Source: an uncultured Eubacteriales bacterium
GTDB taxonomy: Bacteria > Bacillota > Clostridia > Saccharofermentanales > UBA5734
DNA length: 55,015 nt
Direction of reading: 5' to 3'
Assembly: GCA_903835065.1 (NCBI GenBank)
Contig: CAILLO010000015.1
Location: forward strand, 1 to 55,015
Shown: positions 16,157 to 23,150 of the stretch, one piece after another
Layout of the letters: each line of letters opens with the position of its first letter
Numbering within the stretch: position 1 is the first letter of the stretch
Notes under the pieces: model-generated
Database searches by the model: none
Told to the model about the DNA's origin: nothing
Seen by the model: only the letters and a program-made list of their open reading frames with translations
Made by a program: the position numbers and the translations under genes

Positions 16157-17407
16157 TCAATCGAGGCCCTCGAAGGAGGGGTACGCCGATTCCGCGTGCT
16201 GGGAGGCGTCGAGGCCGACGTTCTCGTCGTCCGCGGACACACGCAGGGGCAGGAACAGGCTGATGAGCTTCAGGATGCCGAATGTCATGCCGCCGGCGAG
16301 GACGACCGTGATGCCGATGGCGGCGAGCTGGGCGAAGATGAGCTTCGTGCCGCCGAAGAACAGCCCCTGGTCGACGACCGCGGGATTCACGAGATTCGTC
16401 GCGAACAGCCCGGTCGCGATGCCGCCCCAGATGCCGCCGATGCCGTGGCAGCCGAAGGCGTCGAGCGCGTCGTCGTAGTGCAGGCTGCCCTTGACCTTGA
16501 CGATCATGACCCAGCACAGGGGGCTGACCACGAGGCCGATGACGAGGGCGGCCCAGACGGGCACGAACCCTGCGGCGGGCGTCACGGCGACGAGGCCGAC
16601 CACGGCGCCCGTGGCCGCGCCGAGCGCGGTCGCCTTCCCGTTGAAGAGGCGCTCGGTCAGCATCCACGACAGCATGGCGCCGGCCGCGGCGGTGTTCGTG
16701 GTGACGAACGCCTGGACCGCGATGCCGTTGGCGGCGAGCGCGGAGCCGGCGTTGAAGCCGAACCAGCCGAACCAGAGAAGCCCGGCTCCGAGCAGCACGA
16801 AGGGCAGGTTGTGCGGCTTGTGGGTCTCCTCTCCGTATGCGCCGTTCCGGCGGCCGAGCAGCAGGGCCGCGACCAGGCCGGAGACGCCGGAGCTGATGTG
16901 CACGACGTTGCCGCCGGCGAAGTCCAGGGTGCCGAGGCCGCGCAGGAACCCGCCCGTCCCCCACACCATGTGGGCGAGAGGGTAGTAGACCAGCAGCGAC
17001 CAGGCGGCGACGAACAGCAGCAGCGCCGAGAACCGCATGCGCTCGGCGATGGCCCCGGTGATCAGCGCGGGCGTGATGACCGCGAACATCATCTGGAACG
17101 CCGCGAAGAGCAGGTGCGGGATGGTCCCGGCGTAGTCCGCGTTCGGCGTGGTCCCGACTCCGCCGAGGCCGAACCAGCGGAGGTCGCCGAGGATGCCGCC
17201 GAGGTTCCCGCCGAACGACAGCGAATAGCCGACCAGCACCCAGAGGACCGACGCGACGCCCATGATCGCGAACGACGAGACCATGGTGTTGAGCACGTTG
17301 CGGCGGGTGACGAGGCCTCCGTAGAAGAACGCGAGGGCCGGGGTCATCATGAGGACCAGGGCGCTGCAGATCAGGACGAATGCGGTGTCTCCGGTGTCGA
17401 GGATCAT
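16157..17407 (-). CDS. amt: ammonium transporter
   Basis: A 416-residue Amt/Mep channel with about 11 membrane segments. Recognisable are FFYGGLVTRRNVLNTM near the N-terminus, LLWFGWFGFNAGSA, and the pore motif FGCHGIGGIWGGIATGLF with one of the twin histidines. It conducts ammonium/ammonia into the cell for assimilation by glutamine synthetase. The ATG at 17407 has GAGGAG six bases upstream; homology begins exactly here. It lies 179 bases after glnN on the same strand, separated by two hairpins, and a PII protein that could gate it is encoded at 42.4 kb instead of next door. Confidence 0.95.
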   Translation of the reverse strand: MILDTGDTAFVLICSALVLMMTPALAFFYGGLVTRRNVLNTMVSSFAIMGVASVLWVLVGYSLSFGGNLGGILGDLRWFGLGGVGTTPNADYAGTIPHLLFAAFQMMFAVITPALITGAIAERMRFSALLLFVAAWSLLVYYPLAHMVWGTGGFLRGLGTLDFAGGNVVHISSGVSGLVAALLLGRRNGAYGEETHKPHNLPFVLLGAGLLWFGWFGFNAGSALAANGIAVQAFVTTNTAAAGAMLSWMLTERLFNGKATALGAATGAVVGLVAVTPAAGFVPVWAALVIGLVVSPLCWVMIVKVKGSLHYDDALDAFGCHGIGGIWGGIATGLFATNLVNPAVVDQGLFFGGTKLIFAQLAAIGITVVLAGGMTFGILKLISLFLPLRVSADDENVGLDASQHAESAYPSFEGLD

Positions 17408-17449
17408 CGTCTCCTCTTTCCGACCGGTCCTTCCGGTTCCGGATAAGGA

Positions 17450-17488
17450 CAGAGTCGCCCGATCCCTTTCGGGAATCAGGCGACTCTG
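17450..17488 (-). promoter_or_regulatory. strong GAAA-capped hairpin in the amt leader
   Basis: On the minus strand CAGAGTCGCC and GGCGACTCTG-type arms form a stem of about 17 bp with one mismatch and a bulge, closed by a GAAA tetraloop, 43 bases before the amt ATG. The following sequence is TCCTTATCC, not a full T-run. It may be an RNA processing site, an attenuator or a protein-binding leader element. Confidence 0.5.
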
Positions 17489-17551
17489 CCTCGGGTGTCT
17501 ATGCGCCGGGACCTCCCTGCATCGGGACGGAAGCGGGCGATTCTGGAAGGG

Positions 17552-17580
17552 AGCCGGCGCGGCCAGGGTCGGCGCCGGCT
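17552..17580 (-). terminator. hairpin just after glnN
   Basis: AGCCGGCGC and GCGCCGGCT form a perfect 9-bp stem with an 11-base loop, starting seven bases beyond the glnN stop; CCCTTCC follows. Its position fits a terminator or 3' stabiliser of glnN, though the T tract is poor. Confidence 0.5.
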
Positions 17581-17586
17581 TCGACG

Positions 17587-19686
17587 CTATACGCGGAACA
17601 GGAGATCGGCGTAGGTCGGGAAGGGCCAGATGGCGGCGTCGACGATGCCCTCGAGGCGGTCGGCGGCGGTGCGCACGGTGTTCATGCAGGGGATCACCTG
17701 GTCGCGGAAGTAGGTCGCATGCTCGAGCACGTTGCCGTGGACCTGTTCGGCGTCGGCCACCGTGCGGACCAGGCAGTCGAGCGAGGACTTCAGGTCGGTC
17801 GTGGACTCGGAGATCTCGCCGAGGACCTCCTCGACGGCGGCGTTCGACGCGCCGGCCGCCTTCAGGGCGGCGACGGTGTCGGCGGCCTGGCGGAGGGCCT
17901 TCATGGCGGCGGGGAGGATGCGGCGGCCAGACATTTCGACCATCGTGAGGGCCTCGATGTTGACGATCTTGACGTAGTTCTCGGCCATGATCTCGTAGCG
18001 GGAGTGGCTCTCGACGGCGGACAGGACGCAGTGCTTCGCCAGCACTTCGACGTTCTCGGGGGCGATCAGCTCCGGCATGGTCTCGACCGTCGTGCGCAGG
18101 TTCTTGAGACCGCGGCGCTTCGCCTCCTCGACCCACTCGCCGGCGTAGTTGTTGCCGTTGAAGACGATGCGGCGGTGCTTGCGCAGCAGTTCCTTCACGA
18201 CGACGTTGACTTCGGACTCGCAGTCCTTGGCCTTCTCGAGGCGGTCCGCGATGCGGGAGAGCGTCTCGGCGACGATCGTGTTGAGCACGAAGTTCGGCGT
18301 GGCGATCGAGGCGGAAGAGCCGACCATGCGGAACTCGAACTTGTTGCCTGTGAAGGCGAAGGGCGAGGTGCGGTTGCGGTCGGAGGTGTCCATCGGCAGG
18401 GAGGGCAGCGTCGAGACGCCGATTCGCAGGGTGGAGGGCTTGCCGTTGGATTTCGCGACGCCGGTCTCGATCTGGTCGAGGACGTCGGTGAGCTGCTCGC
18501 CGAGGTAGACCGAGATGATCGCGGGCGGAGCCTCGTTGGCGCCGAGGCGGTGGTCGTTGGCGGCGCTGGCGACGGAAGCGCGGAGCAGACCGCTGTATTC
18601 GTCGACGGCGGCGAGGACGGCGCTCAGGAAGACGAGGAACTTGGCGTTCGACTCGGGGGTCTTGCCGGGCTCGAGGAGGTTCTTGCCGGCGTCGGTGGCC
18701 ATCGACCAGTTGTTGTGCTTGCCGGAGCCGTTGACGCCCGCGAAGGGCTTCTCGTGCAGCAGGCAGGCGAGGCCGTGACGGACGGCGACCTTCTTCATGA
18801 CCTCCATGGTCAGCTGGTTGTGGTCGGTCGCGACATTGGCCGAGTTGAAGATCGGGGCCAGCTCGTGCTGGGCCGGCGCGACCTCGTTGTGCTTGGTGCG
18901 GGCGGACACGCCGAGCTTCCAGAGCTCCTCGTCCAGGTCGTGCATGTAGTCGGCGACGCGTTCCTTGAGGGAGCCGAAGTACTGGTCCTCCAGCTCCTGG
19001 CCCTTGGGAGGCTTGGCGCCGAACAGCGTGCGGCCGGTGAACATCAGGTCGGGGCGCTGCATGTAGAGCTTCTCGTCGACCAGGAAATACTCCTGCTCGG
19101 GGCCCATCGTGGTGATCACGCGCTGGGTCGCCTCGTCGCCGAAGAGGCGCAGGATCCGGATCGCCTGCTTCGAGAGGGACTCCATGGAGCGGAGCAGCGG
19201 CGTCTTGAGGTCGAGCGCCTCGCCGGTATAGGAGCAGAAGGCGGTCGGGATGAAGAGGGTCTGGTCCTTCACGAACGCGTTGGACGTGACGTCCCAGGCG
19301 GTGTAGCCGCGGGCCTCGAAGGTGGCGCGCAGGCCGCCGGAGGGGAACGAGGACGCGTCGGGCTCGCCCTTGATCAGCTCCTTGCCGGAGAACTCCATGA
19401 TCGCCTTGCCGTCTTCGGTGGGGGCGATGAAGGCTTCGTGCTTCTCGGCGGTGATGCCGGTCATCGGCTGGAACCAGTGCGTGAAGTGGGTGGCGCCCTT
19501 CTCGAGGGCCCAGTCCTTCATGGCGTTCGCGACGACTTCGGCGATCGCCGGGTCGATCGAGGTGCCTTCTTGCACCGACTTCATGAGCTGCTTGAAGATC
19601 ACCTTCGGGAGTCTCTCCCGCATCGTCGCCTCGTTGAAAACGGACGACCCGAACTTATCGGCCACGCTGGCGGTCTTCTCATCCAT
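17587..19686 (-). CDS. glnN: glutamine synthetase, type III
   Basis: A 699-residue type III glutamine synthetase, the length of this class (about 700, versus about 450 for type I). Core motifs are GPEQEYFLVD, NEVAPAQHELAPIF and NGSGKHNNWSMATD, with the type III N-terminus SSVFNEATMRERLPK. It makes glutamine from glutamate, ammonium and ATP. The ATG at 19686 is chosen because GGAGGAG lies eight bases before it; a longer frame exists but crosses the leader terminator. It is followed by the ammonium transporter, a usual pairing. An intrinsic terminator lies between promoter and start, so expression is probably set by attenuation. Confidence 0.96.
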   Translation of the reverse strand: MDEKTASVADKFGSSVFNEATMRERLPKVIFKQLMKSVQEGTSIDPAIAEVVANAMKDWALEKGATHFTHWFQPMTGITAEKHEAFIAPTEDGKAIMEFSGKELIKGEPDASSFPSGGLRATFEARGYTAWDVTSNAFVKDQTLFIPTAFCSYTGEALDLKTPLLRSMESLSKQAIRILRLFGDEATQRVITTMGPEQEYFLVDEKLYMQRPDLMFTGRTLFGAKPPKGQELEDQYFGSLKERVADYMHDLDEELWKLGVSARTKHNEVAPAQHELAPIFNSANVATDHNQLTMEVMKKVAVRHGLACLLHEKPFAGVNGSGKHNNWSMATDAGKNLLEPGKTPESNAKFLVFLSAVLAAVDEYSGLLRASVASAANDHRLGANEAPPAIISVYLGEQLTDVLDQIETGVAKSNGKPSTLRIGVSTLPSLPMDTSDRNRTSPFAFTGNKFEFRMVGSSASIATPNFVLNTIVAETLSRIADRLEKAKDCESEVNVVVKELLRKHRRIVFNGNNYAGEWVEEAKRRGLKNLRTTVETMPELIAPENVEVLAKHCVLSAVESHSRYEIMAENYVKIVNIEALTMVEMSGRRILPAAMKALRQAADTVAALKAAGASNAAVEEVLGEISESTTDLKSSLDCLVRTVADAEQVHGNVLEHATYFRDQVIPCMNTVRTAADRLEGIVDAAIWPFPTYADLLFRV

Positions 19687-19707
19687 GTCCTGCTCCTCCT
19701 TCAATCG

Positions 19708-19741
19708 AAAAAACGGCGCTCCAACCCCATGTTGAAACGCC
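19708..19741 (-). promoter_or_regulatory. intrinsic terminator/attenuator in the glnN leader
   Basis: On the minus strand GGCGTTTCAAC (ending at 19731) pairs with GTTGGAGCGCC in an 11-bp stem (two G-U pairs) with loop ATGGG, then G and six T residues (A-run at 19708-19713 on the plus strand). It ends about 20 bases before the glnN ATG and downstream of the only credible promoter, so glnN transcripts must pass through it. Confidence 0.75.
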
Positions 19742-19775
19742 ATCGTCCAAGCCCGTCTATGAAACTGTTGGCGAA

Positions 19776-19804
19776 ACAATACCACGATGCCCGGCGGCCG
19801 TCAA
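19776..19804 (-). promoter_or_regulatory. glnN promoter
   Basis: On the minus strand TTGACG (19804-19799), a 17-base spacer, and TATTGT (19781-19776) with TG one base before it. Predicted start near 19768, giving a leader of about 80 bases that carries the attenuator hairpin. Confidence 0.65.
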
Positions 19805-19812
19805 TCCCCTTT

Positions 19813-20508
19813 TCATGCGAGGTCGAGCAGTTCCTCGAGCCGACGGATCTCGAAGTCGATGCGCGGGGCGTCGGCAGGGCGGGGCAGCCCCTGCGGGTTG
19901 TACCAGCAGGTGGCGAGACCTGCTGCGGCGCCGCCCAGGATGTCGGTCGAGAGCTGGTCCCCGACCATGAGCACGTCGCGCTTGTCCGGGTTCCCGACCT
20001 GCGCGAGGGCGTACTCGAAGAACCCGGCCTCCGGCTTCTGCGACCCGGCGTCCTCCGACGTGGCGACGTAGCGGAAGAACGGGGCGAGTTCGGAGTTCGC
20101 GAGCCGCCGGTGCTGGGTCCAGCTGACGCCGTTGGTCGCGAGGAGCAGCGTCGAGCGCTCGGCGAGCGCCGCGCAGACCTCGACGGCGCCGTCGACCAGG
20201 AAGACGTTGTCGGCGAGAAGCTGCAGGTAGCGGGCGTTGATGGCATCCGGGTCGCCCGGCAGTCCCTGTTCCGCCAGCAGCGTCGAGAAGCGGGTCCGCT
20301 GCAGGTCCTTCTTGTCGACCGTGCCGAGTTCGAAACCGCGCCAGAGGGCCGAGTTGATCTCGTGGTAGCGAGCGTGGACGGCCTCGTCGTAGGGGAATCC
20401 GAACTCCTGGAAGACCAGGTGCAGCGCCTTGCCCTCCGAACGCTGGAAGTCGAACAGCGTCCAGTCGGCGTCGAGGAACAGGAACGGGAAGGCGGCCTTG
20501 CCCTTCAT
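19813..20508 (-). CDS. HAD-family hydrolase, YjjG-like nucleotidase
   Basis: A 231-residue HAD phosphatase. Motif I is FLDADWTLFDF (Asp13/Asp15), motif II is LLATNGVSWTQ, motif III Lys is in SEDAGSQKPEAGFF, and motif IV is LMVGDQLSTDILGG. FLDADWTLFDF and ATNGVSxTQxxRL are typical of the YjjG/YfnB group, which dephosphorylates noncanonical pyrimidine nucleotides. The start overlaps the stop of the HD-domain gene (ATGA). Together they suggest a small nucleotide-cleaning or housekeeping pair. Confidence 0.88.
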   Translation of the reverse strand: MKGKAAFPFLFLDADWTLFDFQRSEGKALHLVFQEFGFPYDEAVHARYHEINSALWRGFELGTVDKKDLQRTRFSTLLAEQGLPGDPDAINARYLQLLADNVFLVDGAVEVCAALAERSTLLLATNGVSWTQHRRLANSELAPFFRYVATSEDAGSQKPEAGFFEYALAQVGNPDKRDVLMVGDQLSTDILGGAAAGLATCWYNPQGLPRPADAPRIDFEIRRLEELLDLA

Positions 20509-21035
20509 CCGTCCGCCTCATCGGCGGAGACCGCCATGGACGGGTTGTACCCGTGGATCCGACCGAGCAGGCCGATGCCCGTCGCGGTGCGGAAGACCTT
20601 CCGTCCGACGGCCTGGATCTCGGCGGCGTCCATGTCCTCCTCGAGGACGTTCACGAGGAAGTCGGACTCGACCAGGATCTGGAAATCCGGGCCATCGATC
20701 GCGGCGTAGGTGTGGTGGTGTCCGACCAGGAAACAGACGCGCTCGACGAAGCCGTCCGGAAGGTCGAGGCCGTCGAGGAGGGTCCTCGCGACGGCCGGGC
20801 CTTCCTTTTCCTGCAGCTTGCCCGCGGTCGAGCCGTACTTGCGCTCGGCCTCGTGGATGCCGATGTCGTGCAGGAAGGCGGCCGCGACCAGCACCTGGAG
20901 GAGGTCGGCGGGCAGGTCCTCCCCGCCGGCGATCGCCCGGGCGAACCCCACGACCTTGAGCGCGTGGTGGATCCGCTTCGCGTCGAAGCCGAAATACCCG
21001 ATCATGCGGTGGCAGAGGACCGTCTCGACGTCCAT
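20505..21035 (-). CDS. HD-domain phosphohydrolase
   Basis: A 176-residue protein with an HD metal site: His24 in RIHHALKVVGFA, AAFLHDIGIHEAERKYGS (His56-Asp57), GHHHTY, and a late Asp in LVESDFLVN. Such small HD proteins hydrolyse nucleotides or other phosphate esters; the substrate is not predictable. It overlaps the downstream HAD gene by four bases and follows the cytochrome-b5-like lipoprotein by 12 bases. Confidence 0.85.
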   Translation of the reverse strand: MDVETVLCHRMIGYFGFDAKRIHHALKVVGFARAIAGGEDLPADLLQVLVAAAFLHDIGIHEAERKYGSTAGKLQEKEGPAVARTLLDGLDLPDGFVERVCFLVGHHHTYAAIDGPDFQILVESDFLVNVLEEDMDAAEIQAVGRKVFRTATGIGLLGRIHGYNPSMAVSADEADG

Positions 21036-21047
21036 GCGGTCTTCGGG

Positions 21048-21422
21048 TCAGCCGACGTAGGTCCCGACGTAGGGGATCTGCTGCAGAAGGGTCTCGGGGT
21101 GCGGGAACGCCGCGGTCAGGTCCTTGCCTGCCGAATAGCCGTGGTGGTGGCCGCCCGCCCACTGCGGGACGCCGGAGACGTCGTAGACCTTGCCGGCGAT
21201 CGCGATATAGGCCGGGTTGCCGTTCTGGCCGTTGTACTGGGCGAGCTGGGCGGCCGTGAAGGTCTTGCCGGCCGCGGAGGTCGGGGTGCCCGCGCCCGGG
21301 GTCGGGGTGGCGGCGGTGCCGCCGGCGCAGGACGTGACGAGCATCGCGAGCAGCAGGACGAGGACGAGGGCGCCGAGCTGGAAGACGGCCAGAGGTCTGC
21401 TATTCTTCGTTTCGGTCTTCAT
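21048..21422 (-). CDS. lipoprotein with a cytochrome-b5-like domain
   Basis: A 124-residue protein: signal peptide with lipobox VTSC (Cys at about 32), a Pro/Thr linker, then a small domain with FTAAQLAQYNGQNGNPAYIAIAGKVYDVS, the start pattern of cytochrome b5-like haem- or steroid-binding domains. A GGHHHGYSAGKDLT segment supplies a candidate axial His; the second is uncertain. An anchored extracytoplasmic electron-transfer or ligand-binding role is likely. ATG follows TAGGAGAACGAAC. It may share a transcript with the HD and HAD genes. Confidence 0.8.
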   Translation of the reverse strand: MKTETKNSRPLAVFQLGALVLVLLLAMLVTSCAGGTAATPTPGAGTPTSAAGKTFTAAQLAQYNGQNGNPAYIAIAGKVYDVSGVPQWAGGHHHGYSAGKDLTAAFPHPETLLQQIPYVGTYVG

Positions 21423-21516
21423 GTTCGTTCTCCTATCTTGTACGGATCATCTTGGGGGGCATCCGATACAGGTTCCTAAGACGGGTCTTCCTTTCCTGGT
21501 TCGATCGGGTCCCGGT

Positions 21517-22083
21517 TCAGGGGACCTGCATTTCGTCGGACAGTCGCTTCGCCGTTCCATCGCCCTTCAGCGCGGCGACGAGGGCGAGGGAGAAGGCGAG
21601 GGCGGTGCCGGCCCCGCGCGAGGTCACGATCCTGCCGTCGCGCACGACGGGTTCGGTCGACGTCACGGCGCCGAGGAGATCCTTTTCATACCCGGGGAAG
21701 CTCGTGGCGCGGCGGCCCCGGAGGAGGCCGAGGCGACCGGGGACCGAAGGCGCCGCGCAGATCGCGCCGAGCCAGCCGTCCGCAGCCCGGTGCCGCTCGA
21801 GGAGTGAGGCGAGCGGCGCGCTTTCCTGCAGCCGGCGCGTCCCCGGCATGCCGCCGGGCAGGACGATGAGGTCCTCCGCGGCGACCGCGATCCCTTCGAG
21901 ACGGAGGTCGGCGACGACGGGAATCCCGTGCGAGCCGGTCACGACGGCCGGGCCGGACGCGGCGCCCGGAAGCGGACCGACCGCGACGGTCGCGGTGTCG
22001 ACGGAGGCGCGGCGGAGGACGTCGACGGCGGTCAGCGCCTCGATCTCCTCGAATCCTTCCGCGAGCATCACGTACGCTTTCAT
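21517..22083 (-). CDS. DJ-1/YajL/PfpI family protein
   Basis: A 188-residue DJ-1 superfamily protein. The N-terminal MKAYVMLAEGFEEIEALTAVDVLRRA carries the conserved Glu, and GAICAAPSVPGRLGLL holds the nucleophile-elbow Cys at the expected site. LIVLPGGMPGTRRL is the other signature. Proposed roles include deglycase, chaperone or oxidative-stress sensing; the exact role is debated. ATG at 22083 has GGAGGTGGAG upstream. It diverges from the EamA gene. Confidence 0.92.
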   Translation of the reverse strand: MKAYVMLAEGFEEIEALTAVDVLRRASVDTATVAVGPLPGAASGPAVVTGSHGIPVVADLRLEGIAVAAEDLIVLPGGMPGTRRLQESAPLASLLERHRAADGWLGAICAAPSVPGRLGLLRGRRATSFPGYEKDLLGAVTSTEPVVRDGRIVTSRGAGTALAFSLALVAALKGDGTAKRLSDEMQVP

Positions 22084-22115
22084 CGGACTCCACCTCCCCT
22101 GCATCGTTTCCTGTC

Positions 22116-22124
22116 ATGATAGCA
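22116..22124 (-). promoter_or_regulatory. promoter of the DJ-1 gene
   Basis: Minus-strand TGC followed by TATCAT, an extended -10 element, about 33 bases upstream of the ATG. Confidence 0.5.
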
Positions 22125-22140
22125 CGATTTTTCCATGCCT

Positions 22141-22173
22141 CGGGAACATAGGTTCCCGTCCGCATGCTATACT
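22141..22173 (+). promoter_or_regulatory. EamA promoter with upstream palindrome
   Basis: TGCTATACT at 22165-22173 is an extended -10 element for the EamA gene. Just upstream, CGGGAAC (22141-22147) and GTTCCCG (22152-22158) form a perfect 7-bp inverted repeat spaced by four bases, in the position of a -35 or operator between two divergent genes. Confidence 0.5.
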
Positions 22174-22228
22174 CGGAACCGCGGTCGGCGACGAATCCGC
22201 CTCGTCCGCGGAAAGGGTCCCGGCAGTC

Positions 22229-23137
22229 ATGAAAGAACGTCGCCTCACCGGCATCGCCGCCGCCATCGGATCGAACCTGATCTTCGGGCTCAGCTTCCTG
22301 TTCTCGCGCACCGCGCTGACCCGGGGCGTCCCCGTGGCGACGCTGCTCGGCCTGCGCTTCTTCGTCGCGTTCCTCGCGATGACCCTCCTGATCGCCTTCG
22401 GCGTATTCCGCGTCGACTACCGCGGCAAGCGCCCCGTGCGCCTCCTGTCGCTCGTCCTGATCCAGCCGGTCCTCTACTTCCTCTGCGAGACCTTCGGAAT
22501 CCAGATGACCTCGTCGTCGGAGGCCGGCATCATCATCGCGCTGCTGCCCATCGTGTCGGTCCTGCTTTCGGCGCTCTTCCTGCGCGAGCGCCCGACGGGC
22601 GGACGCGTCGCGTTCGTTTTGCTGTCGATCGCCGGCGCCGTCCTGATCGTCGTCGTGTCCGGCTCGCGCCCTTCCTTCAACCTGCTCGGCACCGTGCTGC
22701 TGTTCGGCGCGGTGCTGTCCGCCGCGGTCTTCAACCTGCTGTCGCGGCACCTGTCGGAATCGTTCACCGCGGTCGAGATGACATACGCGATGATGGCCAC
22801 CGGCACGGTCGTCTTCGGCGGCGCCGCCGTCTACGGGACGGCGACGGGAGGAGGCCTGCCGGTCCTGCTGGGCTATCTCGCGGACCCCGTGTTCCTGGCC
22901 GCCCTGGGCTATCTCGGGCTGCTTTCGTCGGTCGCCGCCTTCATCCTGCTGCACCGGGCGGTCGAAGGACTCGGCGCGGCGCGCACGGCGTCCTTCGCGA
23001 ACCTCGCGACGGTGGTCTCGATCGCGGCGGGCACGCTGGTCCTGCACGAATCGCTGGCCTGGTACCACTTCGTCGGGTCCGCCCTGATCCTCGTCGGGGT
23101 CTGGGGCGCCAACCGGGGCCGGGCTCCGAAGACCTAG
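22229..23137 (+). CDS. EamA/DMT-family transporter
   Basis: A 302-residue protein with ten predicted membrane segments in two EamA repeats (about 5-140 and 150-295), ending with a short basic tail. Motifs such as AGIIIALLPIVSVLLSALFLRER and SVAAFILLHRAVEGLGAAR match the RhaT/EamA drug-metabolite transporter family. Substrates range from amino acids to metabolites and cannot be predicted. ATG 22229 is chosen by homology and hydrophobic start; the upstream ribosome site (GAAAGG) is a little distant. It converges on the SecA-like gene with 13 bases between stops. Confidence 0.9.
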   Translation: MKERRLTGIAAAIGSNLIFGLSFLFSRTALTRGVPVATLLGLRFFVAFLAMTLLIAFGVFRVDYRGKRPVRLLSLVLIQPVLYFLCETFGIQMTSSSEAGIIIALLPIVSVLLSALFLRERPTGGRVAFVLLSIAGAVLIVVVSGSRPSFNLLGTVLLFGAVLSAAVFNLLSRHLSESFTAVEMTYAMMATGTVVFGGAAVYGTATGGGLPVLLGYLADPVFLAALGYLGLLSSVAAFILLHRAVEGLGAARTASFANLATVVSIAAGTLVLHESLAWYHFVGSALILVGVWGANRGRAPKT

Positions 23138-23150
23138 CCCCGTCGGGCGG

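Noticed and set aside
15858-16964. Longer frame upstream of the thioredoxin gene
   Set aside because: The upstream part is an out-of-frame reading of the ammonium transporter; homology and ribosome site place the start at 16109.
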